Below are positions 44,105 to 52,112 of a stretch of 64,000 nt of DNA, in pieces. The DNA comes from Enterococcus diestrammenae (lineage in GTDB: Bacteria; Bacillota; Bacilli; Lactobacillales; Enterococcaceae), in NCBI RefSeq assembly GCF_009933255.1, contig NZ_MAEI01000054.1, positions 62,001 to 126,000 of the forward strand. The letters are read 5' to 3'. The notes beneath the pieces are model-generated. The model did not search any database. It was given only the letters and a program-made list of their open reading frames with translations, and was not told the DNA's origin. The position numbers and the translations under genes are program-made. Position 1 is the stretch's first letter. Each line of letters begins with the position of its first letter.

Positions 44105-44905
44105 TTATTGCCAATACATCTTCTCGCCACCGGGACCGGCCAAACGTTGCTCACGAAGGGCTGTGATTTTGGCTACCATTTCCGGATCGTTTTGATGGTA
44201 AGCAAGATGCGCTTTTTGACTAAGGGTAATTAAATTATCAGCATAGTCGGTGCCTTGTTGGGCGACGGGAACCAGATGATGAATTGCCATCGCGCCATTA
44301 TGCACCGGAATGCGTTGACCAAAACGATTGTGCCAGGCAAGGTCTACACCGGTAATTTGGCAGCGAAAATCATCACGACAGGCAATCCGGTACGGAACTG
44401 TGGGTGTGCTGCGCTTAGTAAAGGTGACTTTGGTGTAGTTGCGAGAACAGCTATCTTTGCAAAATGAGCGGCGACCTTGGGGTAACGCTTTGCCACACCA
44501 CTTGCAAGTAGCCGGAGCAGTGCGTAAGTCGGGTGTCCGATATTCAAGGGTTTCGCTAAACTGTCGCTCATACTCCGCCAAACTCAACCAACGGCGGTGA
44601 AACGTAGCGTCATCAGCTAACCGCAACTGACTACCTGGGCCTTGGTAATGATCGTCGACGGGAAGGCTTGCGATAAAGTCGCTGATTTGCTGCTTTTGCG
44701 TAGGGGCTAGTTTGCTAGCCGGGAGTTTTAGGGGAATTTCTCCTGTGAAGGAGGTCAGTTTCCGGCAGTGGAAGCAGAGGGCCCAGCTTGTGTCGGGCTG
44801 CTCTGTTAGGAGTAGAGTGAGCTTGCGGTGACAATGGGGGCAGTTGGCACCGGTATATTGCGTCTGGATCATGGGCAGGATTTCCTTATCTAAGCATTTT
44901 GTCAT
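44105..44905 (-). CDS. HNH endonuclease with zinc-ribbon N-terminus
   Basis: The 266-residue protein has an N-terminal CPHC...CFHC zinc ribbon (about 22-47) and a CKWCGKALPQGRRSFCKDSC zinc finger near residue 135. A C-terminal HNH domain follows (RIACRDDFRCQITG, IHHLVPVAQQGTDYADNLI, AHLAYHQ). It looks like an intact nuclease. Standalone chromosomal forms have no known role. It is divergent from the next unknown gene, 44 bp away. Confidence 0.8.
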   Translation of the reverse strand: MTKCLDKEILPMIQTQYTGANCPHCHRKLTLLLTEQPDTSWALCFHCRKLTSFTGEIPLKLPASKLAPTQKQQISDFIASLPVDDHYQGPGSQLRLADDATFHRRWLSLAEYERQFSETLEYRTPDLRTAPATCKWCGKALPQGRRSFCKDSCSRNYTKVTFTKRSTPTVPYRIACRDDFRCQITGVDLAWHNRFGQRIPVHNGAMAIHHLVPVAQQGTDYADNLITLSQKAHLAYHQNDPEMVAKITALREQRLAGPGGEKMYWQ

Positions 44906-44949
44906 TGTTAACGATATGATACACTGGCTTTGACAAAAGGGAAAGGTAG

Positions 44950-45768
44950 GTGCCCCGGATGGTAGATTTGACAGCGGAAAAACGACAAGAATTATGGCAT
45001 GCGCTGACGGTTTTGCAAAAGGAAACGTTGTTAGCCCACAAAAAATACCGGCTGCAGTCCCTCTTTTTGACAGAAAACTTTCTGGAGGATAAAGCGTGGC
45101 AATTTGCGGATTTTAAGGAGGATCCCTTTTATCCTAAGGGGGAAAACAAACTTTATTGTCGTTGTGGGCGTCAAGTGAAATACCAGTTTATCTTGGTTTC
45201 CACTGAAACAGGTGAATTGATGCCGCTAGGGTCCACTCATTTTGCCCAACATCTGGGGGTGCCAGAGCTGGTGGCTCACCAAGTTCGCAGCGGACTCCAT
45301 CAGATTGATCGGGGGCTGGATTTGATTTTGCAACAGGTAGCCGTGGGACTGCACTTTCCTGAAAAGTTGTATCGGGAGGCGCAGGTGCGACAGCTGCTGC
45401 CTAAGCTACCCGCTGAGGTGGCGGAGCGACTCCAAGCTTTTGCGGTGGCGGATTTGCCGATTTATCAAGAAGATCAACAGGTGTTATTCGAGGTATTGAA
45501 ACAAGCTAATAAAGGACGACAGGAAAGCCGTTCTTGGCAACCTCAGAGAGTCGGTAGGAAACAGACCCAGACCAAGGATAACCCCTTAGAAGAGCTGATT
45601 CGCCACTTGCGACATGTCGAGCTGGGGGAACGGATTGAGGTGGCAGCATTCGCGGATTATCTTGGTGAGTCGCAACGCACTTTGAGGCGATGGCTGGGCT
45701 TACTGATGGGGGGACGTTTTGCGGTTCAAGTCCGGCAAGTAGGAGACGACTATTATCGAATCAAATAA
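44950..45768 (+). CDS. Unrecognised protein with C-terminal helix-turn-helix-like region
   Basis: I do not recognise this 272-residue protein. It has one CRCGRQVKYQFIL strand pair, a conserved-looking GSTHFAQHLGVPE segment near residue 95 and a linker rich in Gln/Arg. A C-terminal part resembles a winged helix (AAFADYLGESQRTLRRWLGLL). GTG 44950 or ATG 44959 could be the start. It is divergent from the HNH gene, so a regulatory or partner role is possible but unproven. Confidence 0.7.
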   Translation: MPRMVDLTAEKRQELWHALTVLQKETLLAHKKYRLQSLFLTENFLEDKAWQFADFKEDPFYPKGENKLYCRCGRQVKYQFILVSTETGELMPLGSTHFAQHLGVPELVAHQVRSGLHQIDRGLDLILQQVAVGLHFPEKLYREAQVRQLLPKLPAEVAERLQAFAVADLPIYQEDQQVLFEVLKQANKGRQESRSWQPQRVGRKQTQTKDNPLEELIRHLRHVELGERIEVAAFADYLGESQRTLRRWLGLLMGGRFAVQVRQVGDDYYRIK

Positions 45769-45772
45769 ATGA

Positions 45773-45842
45773 AAACAGCTGGCTAGGTTTGGCGGATAGG
45801 TGAATGAGGAGTTCCCGTCAAACCTAGCCAGCTGTATTTTTC
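45773..45842 (+). terminator. Terminator after the unrecognised gene
   Basis: ACAGCTGGCTAGGTTTG (45775-45791) pairs with CAAACCTAGCCAGCTGT (45819-45835), a 17-bp perfect stem followed by T residues. Confidence 0.85.
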
Positions 45843-45849
45843 AAGACAC

Positions 45850-45880
45850 AAAAAAAGAGTGATCTCGAAAGATCACTCAA
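45850..45880 (-). terminator. Terminator of the tRNA-Leu gene
   Basis: GAGTGATCT (45857-45865) pairs with AGATCACTC (45870-45878). On the minus strand seven T follow. This was the host terminator for the tRNA. Confidence 0.8.
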
Positions 45881-45883
45881 TAA

Positions 45884-45947
45884 TGCGGTCGAGAGGACTT
45901 GAACCTCCACGGTATTGCTACCACTAGCGCCTGAAGCTAGCGCGTCC
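45884..45947 (-). tRNA. tRNA-Leu(CAG), 3' part only, at the prophage junction
   Basis: On the minus strand the sequence GACGCGCTAG, then the anticodon loop TTCAGGC with anticodon CAG, is followed by a long variable arm, the T arm (GGTTCAAGTCC) and acceptor strand CGACCGC plus A. The 5' acceptor strand and D arm are missing; they are replaced by the recombinase coding region. This marks attL. CCA is not encoded. The missing 5' part should lie at the far end of the prophage. Confidence 0.8.
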
Positions 45948-47339
45948 GTTAGTATTCGTTAGTACGTATGTGGATTCCAAGAATTTAACAGTAAGATTGC
46001 GCTCATCGTCCATGCTGATGGAATCGATGAAGGAGCGCCAAAACTCTTTCTTTTCTAACTTTGATAATACAGAGTAATGATCAAATAATCCAGAATAAAG
46101 TAGATTTTCGAGATCACTTTTTTTATTGGCAGTAGAAATGTTAGCAGTATGATCGAAAGCGGCCATCGCTTCTTGAAGTTCTTGACGATCTCTCTTGAAT
46201 TCATCTAAGCCAATGACATCGTCTAAATAAGCTGCTTTTAGTCTTGCTAATTTTTCTTCGATTTTACGCTTCCTAGCTTTATTATCTATTACTTGCTTCT
46301 TTTTGTTTTCGACAGCAATTAACTCAAATTGAATCAATTCTTCGATGTGATCTAGTAGATAGGCTTCAACAACAGATTCTTTGACCGTCTTTTTATTTGG
46401 ACAGTCTTTTGAATCAGAGAGGTGATAGCGGCAGCGGTAAGTGCTCACGCTAGGATATTGCTTTTTAGTACCATCCATACGGGGGCGGCCGTACCTGGTA
46501 GCTTGGCCGGCTGATAGTTTTCGGCCACAACAGCCACAGACCATCAATCCTTGGAAAATATAGTCATTCTTGTTATTAGATTTGACATTGAGAGGCAATT
46601 TCCGTTGTACTGATTCAAACAGTACTTCGGGGATGATAGAGGGACAGTAGTTATCATTCTTTCGATACTTGCCAATATACATACGATTTTTTAGCATATT
46701 TCGAATACCTGGGCGAGTACGGCTGATGCCAAAAGTCTCTTTTAGATATTTAACAGTACCAGCAACGCTAGAAGTCTGATCAAAATATTCGAAGACGGCT
46801 AATGCGATAGGTGCATTTTCATCCGGGACCAGGTGTTTGTCTTTAATAGTGTAGCCAAAGGGAGTAGATCCTGTGATTGCTTCGCCGTTTTTAACCTTGC
46901 TGATATTTATAGCAATGGTTCGCTCACTAGTCTGTTGGGCTTCTAACTCGGCCCAAGTCATTGATTGGGCGATAAAAGCTCGGCCCTGAGCAGTCCTAGT
47001 GTCGTAATAAGGCTGCGAAACGGCAAACCAGTAGACATTATGAGCTTCTAAAATATCCTGGGTATTAAGGTAATGCTTCAAGGAGCGAAACCAGCGATCA
47101 AGTTTGGTAAAAATAATCAAATCAATCTGATCGTTCTGGACATCGCTAATCAGCTGAGCAAACTCATCACGTTTAATTTTCTGCCCGCTTATTCCATCAT
47201 CAATATATGTAGCAGCAATTTTCATGTCTTTATGATGTCCGACGTATTCTGTCAATGTTTCTTGCTGTTCACGGATACTGTCACCGAACTTTGCTTGTTC
47301 ATCAGAGGAGACGCGAATATACAAAGCTACTCTTTTCAT
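45924..47339 (-). CDS. int: Phage large serine recombinase (integrase)
   Basis: The 471-residue protein has an N-terminal resolvase domain (ALYIRVSSDEQAKFGDSIREQ with the catalytic Ser) and a recombinase domain. A zinc ribbon (CGCCGRKL ... CRYH...CPNKK) and a coiled coil follow. ATG 47339 follows GGGAG; the TTG at 47348 is too close to it. The last codons and the TAG stop lie inside the host tRNA-Leu sequence, so the C-terminus differs in the excised phage. Confidence 0.93.
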   Translation of the reverse strand: MKRVALYIRVSSDEQAKFGDSIREQQETLTEYVGHHKDMKIAATYIDDGISGQKIKRDEFAQLISDVQNDQIDLIIFTKLDRWFRSLKHYLNTQDILEAHNVYWFAVSQPYYDTRTAQGRAFIAQSMTWAELEAQQTSERTIAINISKVKNGEAITGSTPFGYTIKDKHLVPDENAPIALAVFEYFDQTSSVAGTVKYLKETFGISRTRPGIRNMLKNRMYIGKYRKNDNYCPSIIPEVLFESVQRKLPLNVKSNNKNDYIFQGLMVCGCCGRKLSAGQATRYGRPRMDGTKKQYPSVSTYRCRYHLSDSKDCPNKKTVKESVVEAYLLDHIEELIQFELIAVENKKKQVIDNKARKRKIEEKLARLKAAYLDDVIGLDEFKRDRQELQEAMAAFDHTANISTANKKSDLENLLYSGLFDHYSVLSKLEKKEFWRSFIDSISMDDERNLTVKFLESTYVLTNTNGRASFRR

Positions 47340-47399
47340 GTGGTTCAACTCCCTATTTGTATGCTAAAATAGGCAGGTAAGAGCCTACTTTAGGTTTTT

Positions 47400-47447
47400 A
47401 TTTGTAGACGCATCCTGTGCTCGCCAAAGTCAGGGGATGCGTCTTTT
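47400..47447 (+). other. Hairpin between doc-like gene and recombinase gene
   Basis: GACGCATCCTG pairs with CAGGGGATGCGTC, followed on the plus strand by TTTTT. It reads as a plus-strand terminator, although both flanking genes are on the minus strand. A similar half-element, GGGGATGTGTCTTTTTAT, lies at 48978-48995. Confidence 0.5.
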
Positions 47448-47926
47448 TATGCCCTATTATTTAGTTCACGTTCTTTTTCGTTTTTTTCATAGATAGTGTA
47501 GGCCTGATACAATATAAATTGCTGTTCTTCTGGATAAGGGGCTCCACTAATCATTACACCTAAAAGTTTATAGAAATCATCCTGGGATAAGGCATGATCT
47601 ACTAGCAATACAATTATATTCTCCATTTCAGTGATGAAATGACTTATCACATCGTCAGGAAAATCGTTAATTTCTAAAAATAAAGCGCCTAACCCAATGG
47701 AAGTTCTTTTATTACCATCGTTAAAAACATGAAAACAGGCAATACGAATAATTAATTCTGATAATTTATCTAGAAAATCTGGATAATATAAATCGATTTG
47801 TATGAATTCAAGAGCACTCTCTAAACGGCCTGGGTCTTTAACACCAGGGAGACCGCCTGAGATTTCTAAAATATCATCATGTATGTTTATAGCACGCTTA
47901 TAGTCAAAATAATTAATTTCGTTCAT
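47447..47926 (-). CDS. Doc-like Fic-domain toxin
   Basis: The 159-residue protein has HVFNDGNKRTS near residue 66, the Doc form of the Fic catalytic motif HxFx(D/E)GNKR. Doc of phage P1 phosphorylates EF-Tu; other Fic proteins add AMP. The N-terminal SGGLPGVKDPGRLESAL resembles Doc. It lies one base downstream of the RhuM-like gene rather than of a Phd antitoxin. Whether the RhuM-like protein restrains it is unknown. Confidence 0.85.
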   Translation of the reverse strand: MNEINYFDYKRAINIHDDILEISGGLPGVKDPGRLESALEFIQIDLYYPDFLDKLSELIIRIACFHVFNDGNKRTSIGLGALFLEINDFPDDVISHFITEMENIIVLLVDHALSQDDFYKLLGVMISGAPYPEEQQFILYQAYTIYEKNEKERELNNRA

Positions 47927-47927
47927 A

Positions 47928-48944
47928 CTATCTATCCTTCAGCCTTTCAAAAACTTCACGATGTTCAATGATCTGTTGCTGTAAAGATTTACTTTTTTCA
48001 CCTAAAAATTTTTCATATTCTTCAGGAGAAACAGGTTTTAAATATTCATCCAATCTGTCATGATGTGCATCTCTTAGTCCAAAATCTCGGCTAGCCATCT
48101 TTGTCCTAGCATCATGAATGAGAGGCTGTTGTGCGGGATGTTGTGCAAATTCGTGAATAATTGTATCTGCTTCACGCCTCGTTAATTTCCTACCAATCTT
48201 CTCAGATTCTTTTTGGAATTCAAACGCTAATCCAGCTTCGAAGCTTGCAATTACAAGAAGGACTTCGGAGTACATTGTATCTCTAGTTTTATCTTTTCTC
48301 GATAGTGCTAAAATATTTCTATACTCTTTCGAATTTTCTTTGAAAACTGCTTCATAGACTTTATTAGTAAAATAAGCATATTTATATTGAGACATATCAA
48401 TATATTCATTTAAGGCATTAGTAAATTTTTTTCGTTCTGATTCTTCAACGAAAGCCTGTGTTAAATAATTGGAGTCTCTCTGATTTATATATTTAGTGCT
48501 TCCCCCAGTTTTCTTTGCAATAACATCTATGACAATATCAAGTACGGTTGAACGTATTTCCTGTGCTTTAGTACTATTTTTTAGTAGCATTGCGAAGTTT
48601 AAGACGGTTCTAAAGGTTGATACTGCTAGCTTTCTGGTTTTGCTACCGACATCAATGTCGGTCACAAAATTATCTTTGATAGATTGTCTAAATTCCGTAA
48701 GCATTTTTCCAGAAATAACATGATAGTCATTGGATTCTAACTCGTCTTTATGTTCTTCTACTAAGCGTTCTATGGTCCGAATATCTACAGAAAAAAATTC
48801 GGCAATTTGGCTGTTTGTGAAATAAATAGTATCATTGAACGGAACCCCTGAAAGGCCATAGATACGCTGTACTTCTTTTAAGGCTAATGAATTATTTAAA
48901 ATATTTTGTCTATCAATACTAGATTCAGTTAAATCTCGGTTCAT
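47928..48944 (-). CDS. RhuM-like DNA-binding protein
   Basis: The 338-residue protein has an N-terminal helix-turn-helix (YFTNSQIAEFFSVDIRTIER) and the RhuM-type continuation (KDNFVTDIDVGSKTRKLAVS and then helices). A C-terminal charged coiled coil follows. RhuM was named in a Salmonella pathogenicity island and has no clear function; family members occur beside or fused with Fic proteins. It follows AAGGAG and probably forms a two-gene unit with the doc-like gene. Confidence 0.78.
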   Translation of the reverse strand: MNRDLTESSIDRQNILNNSLALKEVQRIYGLSGVPFNDTIYFTNSQIAEFFSVDIRTIERLVEEHKDELESNDYHVISGKMLTEFRQSIKDNFVTDIDVGSKTRKLAVSTFRTVLNFAMLLKNSTKAQEIRSTVLDIVIDVIAKKTGGSTKYINQRDSNYLTQAFVEESERKKFTNALNEYIDMSQYKYAYFTNKVYEAVFKENSKEYRNILALSRKDKTRDTMYSEVLLVIASFEAGLAFEFQKESEKIGRKLTRREADTIIHEFAQHPAQQPLIHDARTKMASRDFGLRDAHHDRLDEYLKPVSPEEYEKFLGEKSKSLQQQIIEHREVFERLKDR

Positions 48945-48991
48945 ATAGTATTCTCCTTCTATAGGTAGCTAAACGTCGGGGATGTGTCTTT

Positions 48992-49708
48992 TTATTTTTC
49001 TAAGTCGTCAATTTTTCTTTCAAGAGTTTCTATTTTATCAAGAAGTTGATCAAGTTTTTGTTGAACTAAATCTTCACCATTTTCTTCATCTTGCTTGTTG
49101 AAGTAATCTGTTATAGTTGAGGTCAAAAGTCCAATGAACCCTATGCCTAGAAACATTAAAAGGATAGCGGCTAGTTTTCCAAGAGGACTACTGGGGGAAA
49201 TATCGCCATAGCCAACTGTGGTAGCTGTTACCATAGCCCACCAGAATGAATCAACAAAAGGAACGTTCTCTGCGTATGAATAGAGAGACGCTGAGAGAAC
49301 AATAAGCACTGCTGATGCATATAACACTTTTGTGAAGTTGCGTGTTTCCAGGAATGATGATAAATTTTTAGTCAGTTTACCAGTTACCCCGATAAGCCGA
49401 CTTAGTCTAGAAAACCGACCAATTCGAGCAATACGAAAAATTCGAGCAATACGGAAAAATGAAAAGACCGTATCGAAAGGGATAATAGCTATTAAATCAA
49501 AAATATTTGATTTAAAAAAATTTCCTTTTTTATCAGACTTTGAAAGTCGATAAACGTAATCAATTGCAAATACTATCAAAATAATTGAATCGATGGCCAT
49601 AAAAGGTTGTTCACTCAGAGTTATGACTGATGAGAAATCCAAAATGACCATAATGATGGATATAAATGCTAGGGCTACAATTCCAATATCATAAATTTTC
49701 TTCTTCAT
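48992..49708 (-). CDS. Voltage-gated-type potassium channel
   Basis: The 238-residue protein has several membrane segments and a voltage-sensor S4 helix with regularly spaced arginines (RIARIFRIARIGRFSRLSRL). The pore helix ends with the K+ selectivity filter TTVGYGD. The C-terminus is a short coiled coil (about 215-238) suited to tetramer formation. ATG 49708 follows GAGGTG. It sits in the lysogenic operon, so it is expressed in the prophage state and could alter membrane potential or exclude other phages. Confidence 0.88.
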   Translation of the reverse strand: MKKKIYDIGIVALAFISIIMVILDFSSVITLSEQPFMAIDSIILIVFAIDYVYRLSKSDKKGNFFKSNIFDLIAIIPFDTVFSFFRIARIFRIARIGRFSRLSRLIGVTGKLTKNLSSFLETRNFTKVLYASAVLIVLSASLYSYAENVPFVDSFWWAMVTATTVGYGDISPSSPLGKLAAILLMFLGIGFIGLLTSTITDYFNKQDEENGEDLVQQKLDQLLDKIETLERKIDDLEK

Positions 49709-49792
49709 ATGGCACCTCTTTTGATATAATAGCTTTGGTAGCTTTATCAAAAGTGGCTAGCTAGTGGATGCTTCTATCATCTGCTAGCTTTT

Positions 49793-50263
49793 TTAGTGTA
49801 GCCCGGTATTTAACACTGTAACTGAATATTCATTAAAACGTAAAATACAACCATTATGGAGGTATACTTGTCCAATAGTAGACGAGTAGTGTTTAATAGC
49901 TGCCTCTAATGTTTCTGGAGTAACATCAAGAAATTCTGCGCATTCATACTTACCGATACTTCCTGAAAAAGCACATTCAATGAGACGATCCAGGGGAACG
50001 AGTTTTTCAAGAGCCATACGACGTGCAGCGGATTCTTGTTTCCTGCTTTCGAAATCCGCATAATTTATAATGTCACCAACGGATGTTTTATGGTGACAAT
50101 ATTCTTCAACTAAAAGTTCTTTCTTCTTCATTGTATCAAGGTTCTTCTCAATATAGATTCTTCCATCGCGATATAATCCTTCAAAACCATCTTCATCTAG
50201 TGATCCTTCCAATACTGGCACTTCTTGGAAGACTTCATCAAGAAACATTTCAAAGTCATTCAT
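49793..50263 (-). CDS. ImmA/IrrE-family metallopeptidase
   Basis: The 156-residue protein carries the ImmA zinc motif as EEYCHH followed by KTSVGDI near residue 60. ImmA proteases cleave a partner repressor to induce the element. It overlaps the repressor gene by 8 bp. ATG 50263 follows AAGGGG. The Gly usual in this motif (EEYGHH) is Cys here; zinc ligands appear kept. Confidence 0.82.
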   Translation of the reverse strand: MNDFEMFLDEVFQEVPVLEGSLDEDGFEGLYRDGRIYIEKNLDTMKKKELLVEEYCHHKTSVGDIINYADFESRKQESAARRMALEKLVPLDRLIECAFSGSIGKYECAEFLDVTPETLEAAIKHYSSTIGQVYLHNGCILRFNEYSVTVLNTGLH

Positions 50264-50756
50264 CTGAACTACCCCTTTTTGCATCTTCAGCAGCTTTTAT
50301 CCGTCTTTGCTGTTCATCAAATTTTCTATCCATTTCATCAAGCTTAGAATGAAGTCTAGCTTTATCCTCTGGGGATGTACTAACAGTTTCGTCGATTCGG
50401 TGAGCTGCGATTGTATGGATTTCTGGATAAGAAACAACTTTACTTTCCTGAGCTTTCAGCTTAAATTCAGCGAACTCAATGACTTCATTTTGTTTAGGTC
50501 CATCCAGCTTCCTAAATATTTTGTTTAGTTTGTCTTCGTTTGAATCATTTTCTAAACCTAAGAGATATTCAGGAGTTACTCCCAAAGCACGTGCAAAATC
50601 TTCGGCTCTGTTTAAAGGAAATTCGCGAGTTTTGTTGAAATATCTAGATACAGCTGACTTTGCCATACCTACTCGCCGAGCGATTTCAGAGATAGAAATA
50701 TTTTGTTGATCTTTTAATTGGATTAATAGCTGTATAATCTCATCATTTGATCTCAT
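50256..50756 (-). CDS. ImmR/CI-type phage repressor
   Basis: The 166-residue protein has an XRE helix-turn-helix (ISEIARRVGMAKSAVSRYF) and a C-terminal coiled region rich in Arg/Asp/Lys, without a LexA-type autoprotease domain. With ImmA downstream, induction probably occurs by ImmA cleavage rather than RecA-stimulated self-cleavage. It is divergent from the cro-like gene. Confidence 0.85.
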   Translation of the reverse strand: MRSNDEIIQLLIQLKDQQNISISEIARRVGMAKSAVSRYFNKTREFPLNRAEDFARALGVTPEYLLGLENDSNEDKLNKIFRKLDGPKQNEVIEFAEFKLKAQESKVVSYPEIHTIAAHRIDETVSTSPEDKARLHSKLDEMDRKFDEQQRRIKAAEDAKRGSSDE

Positions 50757-50798
50757 TTTGTCACCCCCAGATATTTTTTGTGATGTCTAGATTATAGC

Positions 50799-50847
50799 AC
50801 CGTTCCCAAAAGTATACAAGATTAAATGTTGACAAACGGGAACGGTA
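50799..50847. promoter_or_regulatory. Prophage immunity operator region
   Basis: ACCGTTCCC (50799-50807) and GGGAACGGT (50839-50847) are perfect inverted 9-mers 31 bp apart in the divergent repressor-cro gap. TTGACA overlaps this region (50830-50835) and suggests a plus-strand promoter. Related GAACGG occurs again at 50878-50883. Confidence 0.55.
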
Positions 50848-50863
50848 AGTTTATATTGTAGGT

Positions 50864-50881
50864 GTACCCGAAAGAGAACGG
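50864..50881 (+). repeat. 18-bp direct repeat, first copy (cro leader)
   Basis: TGTACCCGAAAGAGAACG lies just before the ribosome site of the cro-like gene. An identical copy is found at 51101-51118. Confidence 0.7.
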
Positions 50882-50891
50882 AGGTGTGGCC

Positions 50892-51143
50892 ATGGCTTTG
50901 GATCTTGTAAAAATAAAAGAAACAAGGGTGGAAAAAGGTATTACACAGGATGAAATGGCAAGAATTCTAGGGTGGAAGACTCGAACTCCATATGCGAAGC
51001 GAGAAAACGGGTTTGTTGACATCGGAGCAGATGAACTCCAAAAAATCGGGGAAGCACTTGGTTATGGAAAAGATCAACTTGGGATTTTTTTTACCTTTAA
51101 TGTACCCGAAAGAGAACGAAAAATGAAAGAGGAGGTGAAGTAA
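50892..51143 (+). CDS. Cro-like XRE regulator
   Basis: The 83-residue protein has a helix-turn-helix (ITQDEMARILGWKTRTPYAKRENG) typical of small XRE repressors. ATG 50892 follows GGAGGTG. It is the first rightward gene, opposite the repressor, so a Cro role is likely. Its last codons contain the second copy of the 18-bp repeat. Confidence 0.8.
   Translation: MALDLVKIKETRVEKGITQDEMARILGWKTRTPYAKRENGFVDIGADELQKIGEALGYGKDQLGIFFTFNVPERERKMKEEVK
51101..51118 (+). repeat. 18-bp direct repeat, second copy (inside the cro-like gene)
   Basis: The copy of TGTACCCGAAAGAGAACG encodes part of VPERERK near the C-terminus of the Cro-like protein. It is identical in sequence to the leader copy at 50864-50881. 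Confidence 0.7.
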
Positions 51144-51389
51144 GTGGAGGAATTGGAAAGAAAGATTCGCGAGATTTCTAGTGATACAAAAAGGGCGATA
51201 GAGGATTTGGCCAAAGAGGCTATATCAGATAGTGAAAGTTATTTGGATGCGACACGGCGACTGAAAGATTATCGTTGGAAACTGTATGGGCCTTTTGCTG
51301 ATTTCATTTTAGATCGTGCGATGGAGAGAGTTCGACAAGAAGCAATGAATCAAAAAACCGCCACTGTGAATGGCGGATTGGAAAATTAG
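51144..51389 (+). CDS. Hypothetical early phage protein, 81 residues
   Basis: The protein is charged and helical (ELERKIREISSDTKRAIEDLAKE). A GTG start directly follows the cro-like stop, with GAGGTGAAG just before it. I do not recognise a family. The downstream opposite-strand gene overlaps its end by 4 bp. Confidence 0.6.
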   Translation: MEELERKIREISSDTKRAIEDLAKEAISDSESYLDATRRLKDYRWKLYGPFADFILDRAMERVRQEAMNQKTATVNGGLEN

Positions 51390-51802
51390 TTTTCTTCAAT
51401 TTGAGATTTCAAATCTTGATAACGATCTTTGAGCATAGGGTTTACGCACTGCTGGTATTGTCCATGGACATTTGAAAACTCGTCTTTTAATCGTTCGGTA
51501 CTACCAATATCGCCAGAGACAAAATCTTTAGCAACTAGATAGTATTTCTGGAAAAAAGATAAAAATGATGTGAATTCGTAATGAGTTAAGTCTGCATGAA
51601 TGGATAGTGCCATTTTCGCAGCGAGGAAAGCAGAAAATAATTCTGATAGCCTTAACTCAGCAAGTTCAATATTACCGTTAGTAGAGTTTTCAACATCACT
51701 TTGGAATTTAACAAGCATTTCATCTAAGAAAGCAAAATGCTCATGTAAATCCGAACCATCAGCCAATGTTTGAATCAGATCTTCTTTTGAATAGTGTGAC
51801 AT
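51386..51802 (-). CDS. Hypothetical phage protein, minus strand
   Basis: The 138-residue, mostly helical acidic protein has no family that I recognise. It lies on the lysogenic strand within the rightward early operon. ATG 51802 follows AAAGGTGG. A single leftward gene amid rightward ones often means expression in the lysogen (a moron), which is inference. Confidence 0.65.
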   Translation of the reverse strand: MSHYSKEDLIQTLADGSDLHEHFAFLDEMLVKFQSDVENSTNGNIELAELRLSELFSAFLAAKMALSIHADLTHYEFTSFLSFFQKYYLVAKDFVSGDIGSTERLKDEFSNVHGQYQQCVNPMLKDRYQDLKSQIEEN

Positions 51803-51867
51803 ATTTTTCACCACCTTTCTGAGTCAATTTTATCAGATGGTGATTTAAAAAGAGAGGGGAGTTTTAC

Positions 51868-52026
51868 ATGGAAAAAGAAATCACTTTTGTAAATCAACCA
51901 AGCCAAGAGGGGATAGCTCGGGCTTGGGAAGTTATTTTTCGGCATTATGAATCAAGCTCCGACAAAGTACCAGTCCCTGTCCTTCAGAAAAGGGATGTAG
52001 CTGAGAAGAAGGAAAAACAAGCATGA
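51868..52026 (+). CDS. Small early phage protein, 52 residues
   Basis: An ORF beginning MEKEITFVNQPSQEGIAR is preceded by GAGGGGA and ends in a lysine-rich tail. It overlaps the next small ORF by 4 bp (ATGA). The function is unknown. The clean ribosome site and coupling support it. Confidence 0.55.
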   Translation: MEKEITFVNQPSQEGIARAWEVIFRHYESSSDKVPVPVLQKRDVAEKKEKQA

Positions 52027-52112
52027 TTAAATTAGCGATTGTTTATGCCATTGTTGCAACAGTAATTAGTGGAGCAGTGGTTGCAATTGATAAATGGAGG
52101 TACAAACGATGA
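52023..52112 (+). CDS. Small membrane peptide, 29 residues
   Basis: The ORF encodes a single hydrophobic segment (IVYAIVATVISGAVVAI) with a basic end (KWRYKR). It overlaps both neighbours by 4 bp. Its function is unknown; tiny membrane peptides of phage can act in exclusion or lysis control. Confidence 0.5.
   Translation: MIKLAIVYAIVATVISGAVVAIDKWRYKR

Noticed and set aside
43653..44114. Minus-strand open frame of 153 codons across the permease end and the inverted repeat
   Set aside because: It lies antisense to the permease over part of its length, has no ribosome site and matches nothing recognisable.
45884..45947. Complete tRNA-Leu gene
   Set aside because: The 5' acceptor strand and D arm expected upstream of GACGCGC are absent.
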